Source: Streptoalloteichus tenebrarius (GTDB lineage Bacteria > Actinomycetota > Actinomycetes > Mycobacteriales > Pseudonocardiaceae). From it: a stretch of DNA of 64,000 nucleotides. The stretch is taken from positions 1 through 64,000 of the forward strand of contig NZ_JAMTCP010000003.1 of the NCBI RefSeq assembly GCF_024171885.1, written 5' to 3'. The position numbers and the translations under genes are program-made. Below the pieces are notes generated by a model. The model saw only the letters and a list, made by a program, of their open reading frames with translations, ran no database searches and was not told the DNA's origin. This document shows, one piece after another, positions 1-8,302 of this stretch (its first letter is position 1; each line of letters starts with the position of its first letter).

Positions 1-293
1 CCCGCGAACTCGACCACTTCCTCGCCGAGCGCGGGGTCCGGTTGATCCGACCGTCCTACCGCAACCGGACCCCGCATCCCGGCGAGCCGCTGCTCAAGGC
101 CGTCCGCCAGCTGATCGAGTCGGTCAACGACACGTTGAAAGGCCAACTCGACCTGGAACAACACGGCGGGCGCACCATCGAGGGCGTCGGTGTTCGCATC
201 GCCCAACGACTCCTGGCCTTAACGGCCGCCATCTGGCACAACCGCGCCACCGGCCAGCCCGTCACCCGCTCCCTGACCGCCTACGACCACTAA
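1..293 (+). CDS. IS982-family transposase, C-terminal part (runs in from the left edge)
   Basis: The open frame enters the window without a start and ends at TAA 291-293, giving about 97 residues. The motif IESVNDTLKGQLDLE, followed by HGGRT, RIAQRLLALTAAIWHN and a final LIAYDH-like end (here LTAYDH), is the C-terminus typical of actinomycete IS982 (DDE) transposases and includes the last catalytic Glu region. The N-terminal half lies outside, so whether the element is intact cannot be told. The right end of the IS is probably within the next few tens of bases. A second IS982-like scrap lies near 9.3 kb. Confidence 0.8.
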   Translation, partial: RELDHFLAERGVRLIRPSYRNRTPHPGEPLLKAVRQLIESVNDTLKGQLDLEQHGGRTIEGVGVRIAQRLLALTAAIWHNRATGQPVTRSLTAYDH

Positions 294-737
294 CCCCAGT
301 TACGCATTACTCGTCTAGTCCTATTCCTCCTGGAGCGCTGACCGTCGACGCCGGTGACCACTGGTAGCCGCTGGCCCACAACGCCGGTGGCGTACCGGCC
401 GTGCGGTCCACGGCCACGGTGGGCAACAGCGGGATCTGCCCGTCCAGGCCCGTGAGCTGGACACCGCCCTGCCGCGGTGGTGGGACCCCGACGCCTCCCG
501 GGCCGTCCTCGACGCCGAACAACTCACCCGCGACCAGCTCAACGACCGGTGCCCTCCGCGGAATCACTTCAGGAACCGCCCGCAGCCAGCTCCGCGTTGA
601 TCGGCGACCAGAGCCGGTGCGGGCTTGGCGCCAGTTTTCGTTCCGATGTTCCTCAAGCCCCCGGTCCTGAAGAAAACCTTGGGCGGTACGCCAGACCCGA
701 AAGCCCTGTGACAGAGACAGGACGAGAAGCAGACAGT
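294..737. other. Gene-free stretch after the IS, possible coding debris
   Basis: No complete gene was recognised. On the + strand, the frame through about 400-560 reads like real protein (RELDTALPRWWDPDASRAV followed by LDAEQLTRDQLND) but has no start and drifts into nonsense after about 560. This suggests a fragment of an unidentified gene cut by the insertion. The rest shows no motif. Confidence 0.35.
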
Positions 738-773
738 GGTGGTGTCGACGCGGAGTTCCGCGTCGACACCACC
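738..773. terminator. GC hairpin terminator
   Basis: Perfect 16-bp arms 738-753 and 758-773 (GGTGGTGTCGACGCGG and its complement) with a 4-nt loop. It lies 80 bp past the stop of the leftward RidA gene and probably ends that transcript. Confidence 0.6.
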
Positions 774-853
774 GACCTGGTCACCTCACACGATCACCGT
801 GGCCGGCTCGGCCGCCGTGCGGGAGGTGCGGACCCTCCGCGCTGGGTTCGCGC

Positions 854-1261
854 TCAGTCGAGGACCGCGACCGCCTCGACCTCGACCAACAGGTCGGGCT
901 CGGCCAGCGCGGCCACGCCCACCAGCGTCGCCGGCGCGGCCGGGCTGACCCCCAGCTTCGCGCTCGCCCTGGCGAGCCCGTCCCGGAACAGGGGCATCTT
1001 GTCGGGAGTCCAGTCGACGACGTAGATGGTCAGTTTCGCCACGTCCTCGAAGGAGCCGCCGACCGCCGCCAGGGCGGTGCCAACGTTGAGGTAGCTCTGC
1101 TCGACCTGGGCGGCGAGGTCGCCGTCGCCGACCCTGCGCCCGTCGGCGTCGCGGGCCACCTGGCCGGCGACGAAGACCAGCCTCGACCCGGTGGCGACCG
1201 CCACCTGCCGGTACACGCTGACCTGGGGCAGCCCGTCGGGGTTGACCAGGGAGACGGCCAT
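854..1261 (-). CDS. RidA family (YjgF/YER057c/UK114) protein
   Basis: 135 residues. The RidA family deaminates reactive enamine/imine intermediates or related compounds. The fold is visible from GSRLVFVAGQVARDADGR through VEQSYLNVGTALAAVGGSFEDV and VVDW to EVEAVAVLD at the end. The usual substrate-binding Arg of true RidA (…NLPFSRA/R105-type) is not evident, so a related subfamily (Rid4-7) is more likely. The ATG at 1261 is preceded by AAGGAG 6 nt upstream. Upstream in-frame codons lack homology. It is transcribed alone, tail to tail with nothing, and lies 170 bp downstream of the reductase gene on the same strand. Confidence 0.8.
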   Translation of the reverse strand: MAVSLVNPDGLPQVSVYRQVAVATGSRLVFVAGQVARDADGRRVGDGDLAAQVEQSYLNVGTALAAVGGSFEDVAKLTIYVVDWTPDKMPLFRDGLARASAKLGVSPAAPATLVGVAALAEPDLLVEVEAVAVLD

Positions 1262-1369
1262 GTCCACTCCTTGTCGTCGAGGATCACGAAGATCACGCCG
1301 TGACCACGGGTACCGCGAGGGCGCGGCGAGGCCAAGACCCGGGGAAGGAGTGACCACTGTGGACGGTGT

Positions 1370-1396
1370 GGCCCGCCGGATCCCGTCCGGCGGGCC
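1370..1396. terminator. GC hairpin terminator after the reductase gene
   Basis: Arms GGCCCGCCGG 1370-1379 and CCGGCGGGCC 1387-1396, loop of 7. It sits 37 bp beyond the stop of the leftward oxidoreductase at 1433. Confidence 0.6.
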
Positions 1397-1432
1397 GACG
1401 GCGCGGTGAGGACCGCGCGGACGCCCCGGTCC

Positions 1433-2347
1433 TCAGACGACCTTGATCACGGCCTTGCCGGGGCGGCCGGCCTTGGAGCGGAACGCCTCCCGCGTCTCCT
1501 CCAACGAGTGCACGGCACCCACGATCGGACGGATGACGCCCTCCCGCACCCGGCGGGCGAGCTGGACGAGTTGCTGCCGGTTGGGCTCCACGACGAAGAA
1601 CACCGCGCGGCCGTTGTCCGGCCGCACCTTCGGCGGCGCGGCGACGGTCACCAGGGTGCCGCCGGGTCGGACCACCGCGGCCGAGCGGTCGAGGATCTCG
1701 CCGCCGATGACGTCCAGCACCAGGTCCACCTGGCCCACCTCCTCGAACCGCTCCCGGTCGAGGTCGACGAAGACCTCCGCGCCCAGCTCCAGCGCGGTCG
1801 CCCTGTCCCGCTCGCGGCCGGTCGCGACGACCCGCGCGCCGGCCTGGCCGGCGAGCTGCACGGCCAGGGCGCCCACGCCGCCGCCGGCGCCGTGGACCAG
1901 CACCGTCTGCCCGACCGCGAGGTTCCCGTGGTCGAACAGCGCCTGCCACGCCGTGAGGCCGGCCAGCGGCAGGGCCGCCGCCTGGACGTGGTCGATCGAG
2001 GCGGGCAGCGGCGCGAGGTTGCGGGCCTCCACGGCGACGTACTCGGCGAGGGCGCCGTCCCTGGTCCAGTCGGTGAGGCCGAACACCCGCTGGCCCACGG
2101 TCAGCCCCGTGGTGCCCAGCCCGAGTTCCACGACCTCCCCGGACACCTCGTGGCCGGGGATCGACGGGGCGCGGTCCCGGCCGGCACGGTCGGTCCAGGT
2201 GCCCGGCCAGTCCAGCTCACCGGGGGTGAAGCTGGCCGCGTGCACCTTGACGATCACGTCGTTCTCGGCGGCGTGCGGGTGTGGCGCCTCCTCCAGGACC
2301 AGCCCGTCCACGCCCTCGCCACGACGGTGGATGCGGATCGCTCGCAC
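1433..2347 (-). CDS. NADP-dependent MDR oxidoreductase (quinone oxidoreductase type)
   Basis: 304 residues, the usual length of zinc-independent medium-chain reductases. It has the GroES-like N-domain with IPGHEVSGEVVELG, the nucleotide-binding loop HGAGGGVGALAVQLA near residues 150-165 and the closing GKAVIKVV. No structural-zinc cysteine cluster is present, which supports a quinone/enone reductase rather than a zinc alcohol dehydrogenase. The GTG at 2347 has GAGGGAG 6-7 nt upstream. It runs in the same direction as the LysR gene that starts at 3361, with a 90-bp gap, and could share its transcript. The substrate is unknown. Confidence 0.85.
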   Translation of the reverse strand: MRAIRIHRRGEGVDGLVLEEAPHPHAAENDVIVKVHAASFTPGELDWPGTWTDRAGRDRAPSIPGHEVSGEVVELGLGTTGLTVGQRVFGLTDWTRDGALAEYVAVEARNLAPLPASIDHVQAAALPLAGLTAWQALFDHGNLAVGQTVLVHGAGGGVGALAVQLAGQAGARVVATGRERDRATALELGAEVFVDLDRERFEEVGQVDLVLDVIGGEILDRSAAVVRPGGTLVTVAAPPKVRPDNGRAVFFVVEPNRQQLVQLARRVREGVIRPIVGAVHSLEETREAFRSKAGRPGKAVIKVV

Positions 2348-2437
2348 GGCGGCTCCCTCTCGTCAGAGATGATCAGTGCACGGTGCGAACCCGGGCGACC
2401 CCCGGTTGATTCCCGACCGCCGGCGACAGAACGCCTG

Positions 2438-3361
2438 TCAGTGCCGGGCGGGCCCACCGTGCGCGCGCACGGCGTCCTCGACAGCGCGGACGAAGGCCAG
2501 GATGCGCGCGGTGGCGTTCGCCGTGCGCCACACGACCGCCACGTCGGTGGGCGGCGCGTCGTCGATGGGCACGAACACGATGTCGGGCCGCGCGTAGTAG
2601 CGGTCGACGGAGGCGGCCACCGGGGAGATCCCCTGTCCCGCCGCGATCAACGCGAGCAGTTCCTGGAAGGTGGCCACGTCCTGACCCCGGCGCACGGGCT
2701 TGCCCGACGGCGTCGAGCGCGGGACGTGGAAGTCCCACCAGTAGTCGGGCGCCGGCCCGGCGACCCCGAACACGGTGTGGCCCGCCAGGTCCTCCAGCGA
2801 GACGGTCCTCCGGCGCGCGAGCGGGTGTCGGGCGGGCACCGCGAGCACGCGTGGCTCGGACAACACCACCGGCCCCACCGTCAGGTCCGGTTCCTCGACG
2901 GGAAGCCGGGTGAGCAGGACGTCGACCTCGCCGGCGCGCAGCGGTCCCAGCGGGTCGGCGAAGTGGGTCTCGCGCATCTGGATCTCGCAGCCGGGGTGCC
3001 GTGCGCGGAAGGTGTCCAGGATCAGCGGGGTGAGTTCGCCCGCTCCGGCGCCCAGGAACCCCAGGCGCAGCAGGCCGTCCACGCCGCGCGCGGCGGCCGT
3101 GGCCCGGCCGATCGCCTCGCCCATCCCCCGGTAGAGGGGTTCGAGGTCGGCGCGCAGTCGCGCGCCGATCGGGGTGAGCGACACCCGACGGCTGGTGCGT
3201 TCGAACAGCGGAGCGCCGATCCCCCGCTCCAGCTTCCTGATCGTCTGGCTCACCCTGGCCTGGGACAGCCGCAGCCGCTCGGCGGTGCGCCCGAAGTGCA
3301 GTTCCTCGGCCAGCACGAGGAACGCCTCCAGTTCGTACCGCTCCGGCATCCGCGCATCCAT
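2438..3361 (-). CDS. LysR-family transcriptional regulator
   Basis: 307 residues with a classic LysR winged helix in residues 5-65 (LEAFLVLAEELHFGRTAERL, then SQTIRKLERGIGAPLFER) and a periplasmic-binding-like effector domain behind it. ATG 3361 gives an extra MDAR; ATG 3349 is an alternative and neither has a strong ribosome site. It is divergent from the MFS pump at 3464, the usual arrangement for a LysR controlling its neighbour, with a dyad between them at 3368-3380. It may also be cotranscribed with the MDR reductase downstream. Confidence 0.9.
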   Translation of the reverse strand: MDARMPERYELEAFLVLAEELHFGRTAERLRLSQARVSQTIRKLERGIGAPLFERTSRRVSLTPIGARLRADLEPLYRGMGEAIGRATAAARGVDGLLRLGFLGAGAGELTPLILDTFRARHPGCEIQMRETHFADPLGPLRAGEVDVLLTRLPVEEPDLTVGPVVLSEPRVLAVPARHPLARRRTVSLEDLAGHTVFGVAGPAPDYWWDFHVPRSTPSGKPVRRGQDVATFQELLALIAAGQGISPVAASVDRYYARPDIVFVPIDDAPPTDVAVVWRTANATARILAFVRAVEDAVRAHGGPARH

Positions 3362-3367
3362 AACCGT

Positions 3368-3380
3368 GGATTATTGATCC
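3368..3380. promoter_or_regulatory. Candidate LysR box between regulator and MFS pump
   Basis: GGATTATTGATCC is a 13-bp dyad (GGAT-n5-ATCC) just upstream of the LysR start in an otherwise GC-rich 100-bp divergent spacer. It is an A/T-rich symmetric site, as LysR regulators prefer. The assignment is by position only. Confidence 0.45.
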
Positions 3381-3463
3381 TTTCTCGCTTCGTCGTTGTT
3401 CCGACCCCCGCGCTGATCGATCGTTTCTGGTGTTCCCCCGCGATGACCTGGGAGTTGAGCAGC

Positions 3464-4978
3464 ATGAGCGTGACGATCGAGACCCCGAGCCGGCCACGGG
3501 AGCGGGCGGGCACCGCCCCACCGGCCGACACCGCGCCGCCCGTCGGCGCGGAGCGGATCTCCGGTCGGGGCCTGGGGACCCTCCTCGTGGTGCTGGCCGG
3601 CACGTTCATGGCGATCATGGACTCGTTCGTGGTGAACGTGGCGGTGCCCTCCCTCCGCGACGACCTCCACGCGAGCTTCGCCCAGGTCGAGCTGTCGATC
3701 AGCGGCTACGTCCTGGTCTACGGGCTGCTGCTGGTGACCGGCGGCCGCCTCGGCGACCTGTTCGGCGCGCGACGGCTGTTCCTGCTGGGCACCGGGGCCT
3801 TCACCCTCGCCTCGCTGGCCGCGGGCCTCGCGCCCGACCCCGTGTCGCTGGTCGTCTTCCGCGTGGCCCAGGCCGTGGGCGCCGCGTTGTTCTACCCGCA
3901 GGTGCTGGCCGTGTTGCAGACCGCGTTCACCGGGGCCGCGCGGGCCAGGGCGTACGCGGCGTTCGGCGCGACGATCGGGCTGGCCTCGGTCGCCGGGCAG
4001 GTGCTGGGCGGGCTGTTGATCCACCTCGACCTGTTCGGCCTCGGCTGGCGCACGGTGTTCCTGGTCAACGTGCCCGTCGGCCTGCTGACCCTGGTCGGCG
4101 CCCGCCGCACCCTGTCCTCCTCGGCCCGCGCCACCACGAGGGGACGCGGTCTGGACGTGACCGGTGTCGGGCTGCTCAGCGGCGCGCTCCTGCTGCTGAC
4201 CGTGCCGCTGGTGGTCGGTGGGCAGGCCGGCTGGCCGACGTGGACGTGGTTCTCGCTGGCCGCCTCCGTCCCCACCCTGGTCGCGTTCCTGGTCTGGGAG
4301 CGCCGGCTGGCCGCGCGGGGCGGCAGCCCCCTGGTCGACCCCGCCCTGTTCCGGTCGCGGACCTTCTCCGCGGGCAACGCGATCGCCCTGGCCTTCTTCG
4401 CCGGCAACGCGGGGCTGTTCTTCGTGCTGACCCTCCAGTTGCAGAACGGCATGGGCTACTCGCCGCTGGCCGCCGGCCTCACCTTCGCCCCGCTCGCGGT
4501 GACCTTCTCGGTCGCCTCACTGCTGGCGCCGCGCCTCCAGGCCCGCCTCGGCCGGCACACCCTCACCCTCGGCTACGCGGTCAACGCCGTGGGCACCCTC
4601 GCGCTGCTGGTCACCGCCTGGGCCGCCGGCGACGGCCTGACCGGCTGGCTGTTGATGCCCGCGCTGGCCGTCATCGGCCTCGGCGAGGGGCTCGGGGTGA
4701 GCCCGCTGGTCAGCACCGCCCTGTCCGGGGTGCCGGCGCGCGTGGCCGGAGCGGCGGCCGGTGTGGTGGAGACGGCCGGCCAGGTGGGCATGTCGCTGGG
4801 CGTCACCGTCCTCGGGCTGGTCTTCTCCGCCGCCCTCGGCGGCACGACGCACACGGCGGCGCCGGCGGCGGTCGGCCACGCCTTCACGGTCACCCTGGTC
4901 GGCAACCTGGTGTTGGCCCTGGCCGCCCTCGCGCTGCTGCCCCTGATCCGCGACACGTCCACTGTGGACAAGAGCTGA
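3464..4978 (+). CDS. MFS drug efflux transporter, DHA2 (14-TM, EmrB/QacA type)
   Basis: 504 residues. After a polar N-tail the first helix contains LAGTFMAIMDSFVVNVAVPS, the DHA2 motif D1 (LDxTxVNVALP-like). A later GGRLGDLFGARR is motif A, and about 14 hydrophobic segments follow. It is a proton-driven exporter of drugs or metabolites in the cytoplasmic membrane. The start at ATG 3464 is favoured by GGAG 9 nt upstream; ATG 3443 would add seven residues with no ribosome site. The codons before the stop contain a copy of the GTCCACTGTGGAC palindrome. It is divergent from the LysR gene and ends in a strong hairpin. Confidence 0.9.
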   Translation: MSVTIETPSRPRERAGTAPPADTAPPVGAERISGRGLGTLLVVLAGTFMAIMDSFVVNVAVPSLRDDLHASFAQVELSISGYVLVYGLLLVTGGRLGDLFGARRLFLLGTGAFTLASLAAGLAPDPVSLVVFRVAQAVGAALFYPQVLAVLQTAFTGAARARAYAAFGATIGLASVAGQVLGGLLIHLDLFGLGWRTVFLVNVPVGLLTLVGARRTLSSSARATTRGRGLDVTGVGLLSGALLLLTVPLVVGGQAGWPTWTWFSLAASVPTLVAFLVWERRLAARGGSPLVDPALFRSRTFSAGNAIALAFFAGNAGLFFVLTLQLQNGMGYSPLAAGLTFAPLAVTFSVASLLAPRLQARLGRHTLTLGYAVNAVGTLALLVTAWAAGDGLTGWLLMPALAVIGLGEGLGVSPLVSTALSGVPARVAGAAAGVVETAGQVGMSLGVTVLGLVFSAALGGTTHTAAPAAVGHAFTVTLVGNLVLALAALALLPLIRDTSTVDKS

Positions 4979-4987
4979 GCGGGGAGG

Positions 4988-5032
4988 CGACGCGACGGGT
5001 GGCCCACCTGGGGCGGGCCACCCGTCGCGTCG
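4988..5032. terminator. Strong convergent terminator
   Basis: 18-bp perfect arms 4988-5005 and 5015-5032 (GACGCGACGGGTGGCCC core) with a 9-nt loop, placed between the rightward MFS gene and the leftward small gene ending at 5046. It can serve both. Confidence 0.75.
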
Positions 5033-5045
5033 TGTGCCCTCCCGC

Positions 5046-5375
5046 TCAGAACAGGCGTAGCTGCCCGGCCGCCAACTCGTCCCGGGTCGTCCGACAGCCG
5101 GGAAGGCGGCAGGTCACCGGGTCGTGGGTGGGCGTGTACACCCGCCACCACTCCCACGCGCCGAACGCGCCGACGTGGCAGGCGGGGACCGGGATCTCGA
5201 TCCCCCGGGAGTCGGCGACCCAGGTGATCGCGTGCACGGTGTGGTTGTCGTGGATGCGGAGCCCGGAACGCTCCCGGAACTGGTCCGCCTGCCAGCTCTC
5301 CCCCGGGACGCCGGTCGGTGACGCCGACCCGGGCGGGGGTGGCATGCCGGGCAGAGGCAGCGGAACCACGGTCAC
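5046..5375 (-). CDS. Hypothetical protein, about 109 residues
   Basis: No family was recognised. The C-terminal 80 residues look genuinely coding: IHDNHTVHAITWVADSRGIE, then PACHVGAFGAWEWWRVYTPT and CRLPGCRTTRDELAAGQLRLF, rich in aromatic and Cys/His residues. The frame stays open upstream to 5891, overlapping the secreted protein gene on the other strand, so the true start is uncertain. GTG 5375 has a GGTGGG-like site and ATG 5345 is an alternative. It may be truncated relative to its ancestor. Confidence 0.4.
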   Translation of the reverse strand: MTVVPLPLPGMPPPPGSASPTGVPGESWQADQFRERSGLRIHDNHTVHAITWVADSRGIEIPVPACHVGAFGAWEWWRVYTPTHDPVTCRLPGCRTTRDELAAGQLRLF

Positions 5376-5703
5376 CCCACCGATGGTCGCAGGGAACACC
5401 GGCGATCTGGCTGACCAGAACGGGTGGATCACCGCCAGGCCCGCGACCTGGGTGACCACGGCCCACGACACGGTCACCCGAACGCCGGCTCGGCGACCGT
5501 CGGCCACGACCTGGGCCGTCCCGGCGTTCCTCCCGTGCCCCGTCGCGGGCAACGCCGCTGCTCCGTCTCGCTGAACCGCCCCGAAACGGCCGAGAAGGAC
5601 CAGCCGCTCCCCACACACTCGGCCCCACCTCGGTGTCGCCGGCGTGCCGGCCGGCGGCGCCGAGGCCCGAACTCTTCTCACGCCAGGACAGGAAGAGGTG
5701 TCC

Positions 5704-6072
5704 ATGCGTTCGACGACCACGAGGATCACCGGTGTCGCGGCCGCGGTCGTGGGAGTGGCGGTCCTGCTGGCCGCGCCCGCCGCGGCCGCGCCGGAGCCCG
5801 CCGAGGCGCGGCCCGCCACGGCGTGCACGACGTTGTCGGGACCGGCCGGCGGCAGCCTGCCCCTGTGCAAGAGCTGGGAGCGGCGCGGCAACGCCTACGA
5901 CGGCAGGTGGTGGCCCAACGGCCCGTCGTCCCTGCCGTCCAAGAGCTACCTGGAGCGGTCCGAGGACGGACACGTGACGAGGTCGAAACACTCCGGCAGC
6001 TACAAGAACCGCAAGAGGGTGCTCTTCCGGGTGTGCGACAGCCTCGCCCGCCGCTGCAACGGCTGGTGGTGA
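5704..6072 (+). CDS. Small secreted protein
   Basis: 122 residues. The N-terminus is a signal peptide: MRSTTTR, then a hydrophobic run (ITGVAAAVVGVAVLLAAPAA) and an AAA-PEP cleavage region near residue 29. The mature part is basic, has four cysteines (two near CTTL/LCKSW, two near RVCDSLARRC) and ends NGWW, suggesting a compact disulfide-bonded extracellular protein. Function is unknown. ATG 5704 follows GGAAGAGG at 7 nt. It stands alone and ends in a hairpin shared with the converging monooxygenase gene. Confidence 0.75.
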   Translation: MRSTTTRITGVAAAVVGVAVLLAAPAAAAPEPAEARPATACTTLSGPAGGSLPLCKSWERRGNAYDGRWWPNGPSSLPSKSYLERSEDGHVTRSKHSGSYKNRKRVLFRVCDSLARRCNGWW

Positions 6073-6077
6073 CGGGC

Positions 6078-6120
6078 CTGGTGGTGGGTCGCCACCAGCA
6101 TCGCGGCGACCCACCACCAG
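6078..6120. terminator. Convergent terminator
   Basis: 15-bp perfect arms CTGGTGGTGGGTCGC (6078-6092) and its complement 6106-6120, between the secreted-protein gene and the leftward FAD monooxygenase. Confidence 0.75.
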
Positions 6121-6133
6121 CTCCCGGACGGGG

Positions 6134-7285
6134 TCAGCGGGCGTGGTCCCACGACGGCGCGCCCGTCCAGCCGATGCTGCCGTCCGACGGCACGAACGTC
6201 TCCAAGCCCTCGCCACAAAGCTTGGCGGCCTCGGCGGAGCGCGGCAGCATGACGCTCTCGTAAGCGCGGACGGCGTCGTCGACGGTGGCTTCGCGCAGCA
6301 GCGCGGTGGCCAGTTCGGCGCCGTCGACCATCGCGAGGTTCGCGCCCAGCCCCAGCGGGGGCATCAGGTGCGCGGCGTCGCCGAGCAACGTGATGCCCGG
6401 GACGTGCTCCCACACGTGGGGGACGGGCAGGGCGAACAGCGGGCGGTTGACGAACGGGCCGTCGTGCTCCCGGACCAGCGCCAGCAGGTTCTCGGCGTAG
6501 TCGTCGAACAGGCGCAGCATGTGGGCGCGCACGGCGTCGACGTCGTCGAAGTCCAGTCCGGCGGAGACGTGCCAGTCCGGCGCGTCCCGGAACACCAGGT
6601 AGACCCGGACGTGACCGTCGCTGTTGCGTTGGGCGGTCAGCACCCTGCCAGGCGCCTTGGCCATCAGGGTGCCCTGACCGAGCAGTCGCGCGACGGCCGG
6701 ATGCCGGGTGTCGCAGTCGTCGAGGCTGGTCTCGACGAAGACGACGCCGCTGTACCGGGGTGTGGCGTCCGAGACGGCCGGACGGACCCGGGACCAGGCG
6801 CCGTCGGCGCCCACGACCAGGTCGAAGTCCTCGGTGGAGCCGTCGGCGAAGAGCAGGCGGCACGTGCCGTCGTCCTGGGGGATGGCCTCGCGGACCGCCC
6901 GGCCCCAGCGCACCGTGCCGTCGGCGAGGGAGGCCTCCAGCAGACCGCGCAGGCGGCCCCGGTCGATCTCCGGCCTGGCCGGCGCGCCGGGCGTGGGCTG
7001 GTGGTGGAGCAGGACCTCGCCCGTGGCGGCGTCGACCATCCGCATCTCCTCCCCCTCCGGTCGGGCGACGGCCAGGAACTGGTCGAGCAGTCCGGCCGTG
7101 CGCAGCGCCACCTGCCCGGTGTCCTCGTGCAGGTCGAGCGTGCCGCCCTGGGCGCGGGCGTCGGGGGACGTGTCGCGTTCGAGGACGGTGACCGGGTGGC
7201 CGTGCATCTGGAGGACGCGGGCGCAGGTCAGGCCGCCGGGGCCGGCGCCGACGACGGCGATGCGGCGGTCGTGGACGGATGTCAT
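6134..7285 (-). CDS. FAD-dependent monooxygenase, TetX-like (copy 1)
   Basis: 383 residues of the PHBH/TetX flavoprotein hydroxylase type. Residues 6-35 hold the Rossmann GxGxxG (VVGAGPGGLTCARVLQ…VLERD), the middle has DLVVGADGAWSRVRP (the DG motif) and the C-part has GDAAHLMPPLGLGANLAMVDG (the GD motif binding FAD). Such enzymes hydroxylate aromatics or inactivate drugs such as tetracyclines; the substrate here is unknown. ATG 7285 has GAGG 5 nt upstream. It is divergent from a TetR gene with an operator between them. A paralogue at 30204-31373 shares the operator. Confidence 0.9.
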   Translation of the reverse strand: MTSVHDRRIAVVGAGPGGLTCARVLQMHGHPVTVLERDTSPDARAQGGTLDLHEDTGQVALRTAGLLDQFLAVARPEGEEMRMVDAATGEVLLHHQPTPGAPARPEIDRGRLRGLLEASLADGTVRWGRAVREAIPQDDGTCRLLFADGSTEDFDLVVGADGAWSRVRPAVSDATPRYSGVVFVETSLDDCDTRHPAVARLLGQGTLMAKAPGRVLTAQRNSDGHVRVYLVFRDAPDWHVSAGLDFDDVDAVRAHMLRLFDDYAENLLALVREHDGPFVNRPLFALPVPHVWEHVPGITLLGDAAHLMPPLGLGANLAMVDGAELATALLREATVDDAVRAYESVMLPRSAEAAKLCGEGLETFVPSDGSIGWTGAPSWDHAR

Positions 7286-7352
7286 GGGCACCTCACTGGG
7301 GATGGCGTGGTCGTCGAGGTCCGGACCACCCCGAGAAAAGCAGACCCGATCA

Positions 7353-7376
7353 AAAAGTGCAACGGCTTAACTTTTG
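7353..7376. promoter_or_regulatory. TetR-type operator, first of two copies
   Basis: AAAAGTGCAAC-n7-CTTTTG, an AT-rich imperfect dyad in the spacer between the FAD monooxygenase (start 7285) and the TetR gene (start 7408). The same 11 + 6 bases recur at 31442-31465, at the same distance (about 68 nt) from the start of the second FAD monooxygenase. Confidence 0.7.
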
Positions 7377-7407
7377 GTCCAGCTCAACCGTCGGGTACGG
7401 TGGGCCC

Positions 7408-7989
7408 GTGAGCCAACCGACCGGGCGCCGGGAACGCAAGAAGGCCATGACCCGCAAGGCCCTGGCCGACGCCGCACTCCAGCTCTTCCTCGAACGCGGC
7501 TACGACCAGGTCGGCGTCAAGGACGTCGCCGACGCCGCGGACGTGTCGGTGACCACCCTGTTCAAGCACTTCCCCAGCAAGGAGGCGCTGGTCTTCGACA
7601 TGGACGACGACCTGCGCACCGCGCTCGTCGCCGCCGTGCGCGACCGCTCCCCCGGCCAGTCCGTCCCCCAGGCCCTGCGCGAGCACATCCTGGACCGGAC
7701 GGTCCCCGCCGACAGCCCCGAACTCGCCGCCTTCCACAACCTGGTCGAGAACACCCCCGCGCTGCGCGAGTACGCCCGGCGCATGTGGACCCGGCACCAG
7801 ACCGCCCTCGCCCACGCGATCGCCGAGGAGGTCGGCGCGCCCGCCGACGACGTCACCTGCGCCGCCCTGGCCCGCTTCGCCCTGGAGGCCCACGACCTCA
7901 TCGGCGGCCACCCCGACCCGAGGGCCGCCGCCGAGCAGATCTTCGCCCTCCTCGAACACGGCTGGTCCGCCGCCCACCCCACCTCATGA
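7408..7989 (+). CDS. TetR-family regulator
   Basis: 193 residues. The N-terminal TetR helix-turn-helix spans residues 15-60 (ALADAALQLFLERGYDQVGV, DVADAADVSVTTLFKHFPSK), followed by an unassigned ligand-binding helical domain. GTG 7408 lies downstream of a weak purine stretch. Its divergent position next to the FAD monooxygenase and the operator in between make it the likely repressor of that gene and, through the shared operator, of the paralogue 24 kb away. Confidence 0.9.
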   Translation: MSQPTGRRERKKAMTRKALADAALQLFLERGYDQVGVKDVADAADVSVTTLFKHFPSKEALVFDMDDDLRTALVAAVRDRSPGQSVPQALREHILDRTVPADSPELAAFHNLVENTPALREYARRMWTRHQTALAHAIAEEVGAPADDVTCAALARFALEAHDLIGGHPDPRAAAEQIFALLEHGWSAAHPTS

Positions 7990-8043
7990 ACCCCGCGCGC
8001 CCGGCACGTCGCCAGGCGCGCCCGAGCGTGTGGCTGTTCCGGT

Positions 8044-8067
8044 GCCACCACCAGCTCAGTGGTGGGC
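8044..8067. terminator. Short hairpin after TetR
   Basis: GCCACCAC (8044-8051) pairs with GTGGTGGGC (8059-8067) with a 7-nt loop, 55 bp past the TetR stop. The stem is modest. The rest of 7990-8231 shows no gene. Confidence 0.45.
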
Positions 8068-8231
8068 GCGGATCGTGGTGAGCGCGGGACAGGTACGGCC
8101 GCCGGCCCCCCTCCGGCGACCATCAGACACACAGGACGAGTCGAACCCTTCGGTCGAGCCAGACCGTCCACAGAGGACAGCTTCGGCCTGCTCCGGCGTG
8201 AGCGGTTTGATGGGGCCACACCAGGGCAACT

Positions 8232-8277
8232 GGTATTTCTATACCGCCAAGGACTAGGGTGCCGGTATAGAAATACC
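8232..8277. promoter_or_regulatory. Paired dyad operator upstream of map
   Basis: GGTATTTCTATACCG (8232-8246) and its exact reverse complement CGGTATAGAAATACC (8263-8277) are separated by 16 bp. Each arm is itself a dyad GGTAT-n4-ATACC, so this looks like two binding sites for a dimeric regulator on a promoter ending 25 bp before the map start codon. It is strikingly AT-rich for this genome. The cognate regulator is not in the neighbourhood. Confidence 0.7.
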
Positions 8278-8302
8278 GGCACCCGAGGCACGTGAGGTAC
8301 TC

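Noticed and set aside
1406-3463. Very long rightward open frame across the antisense of the reductase and LysR genes (up to the MFS start)
   Set aside because: It is the GC-rich shadow of well-recognised leftward genes and its translation (His/Arg/Gly/Ala-rich) has no protein character. Only the part from 3464 is the MFS gene.
5376-5891. Longer form of the hypothetical gene at 5046-5375
   Set aside because: Would overlap the whole signal-peptide region of the secreted protein on the other strand; no homology-like features upstream of about 5375.
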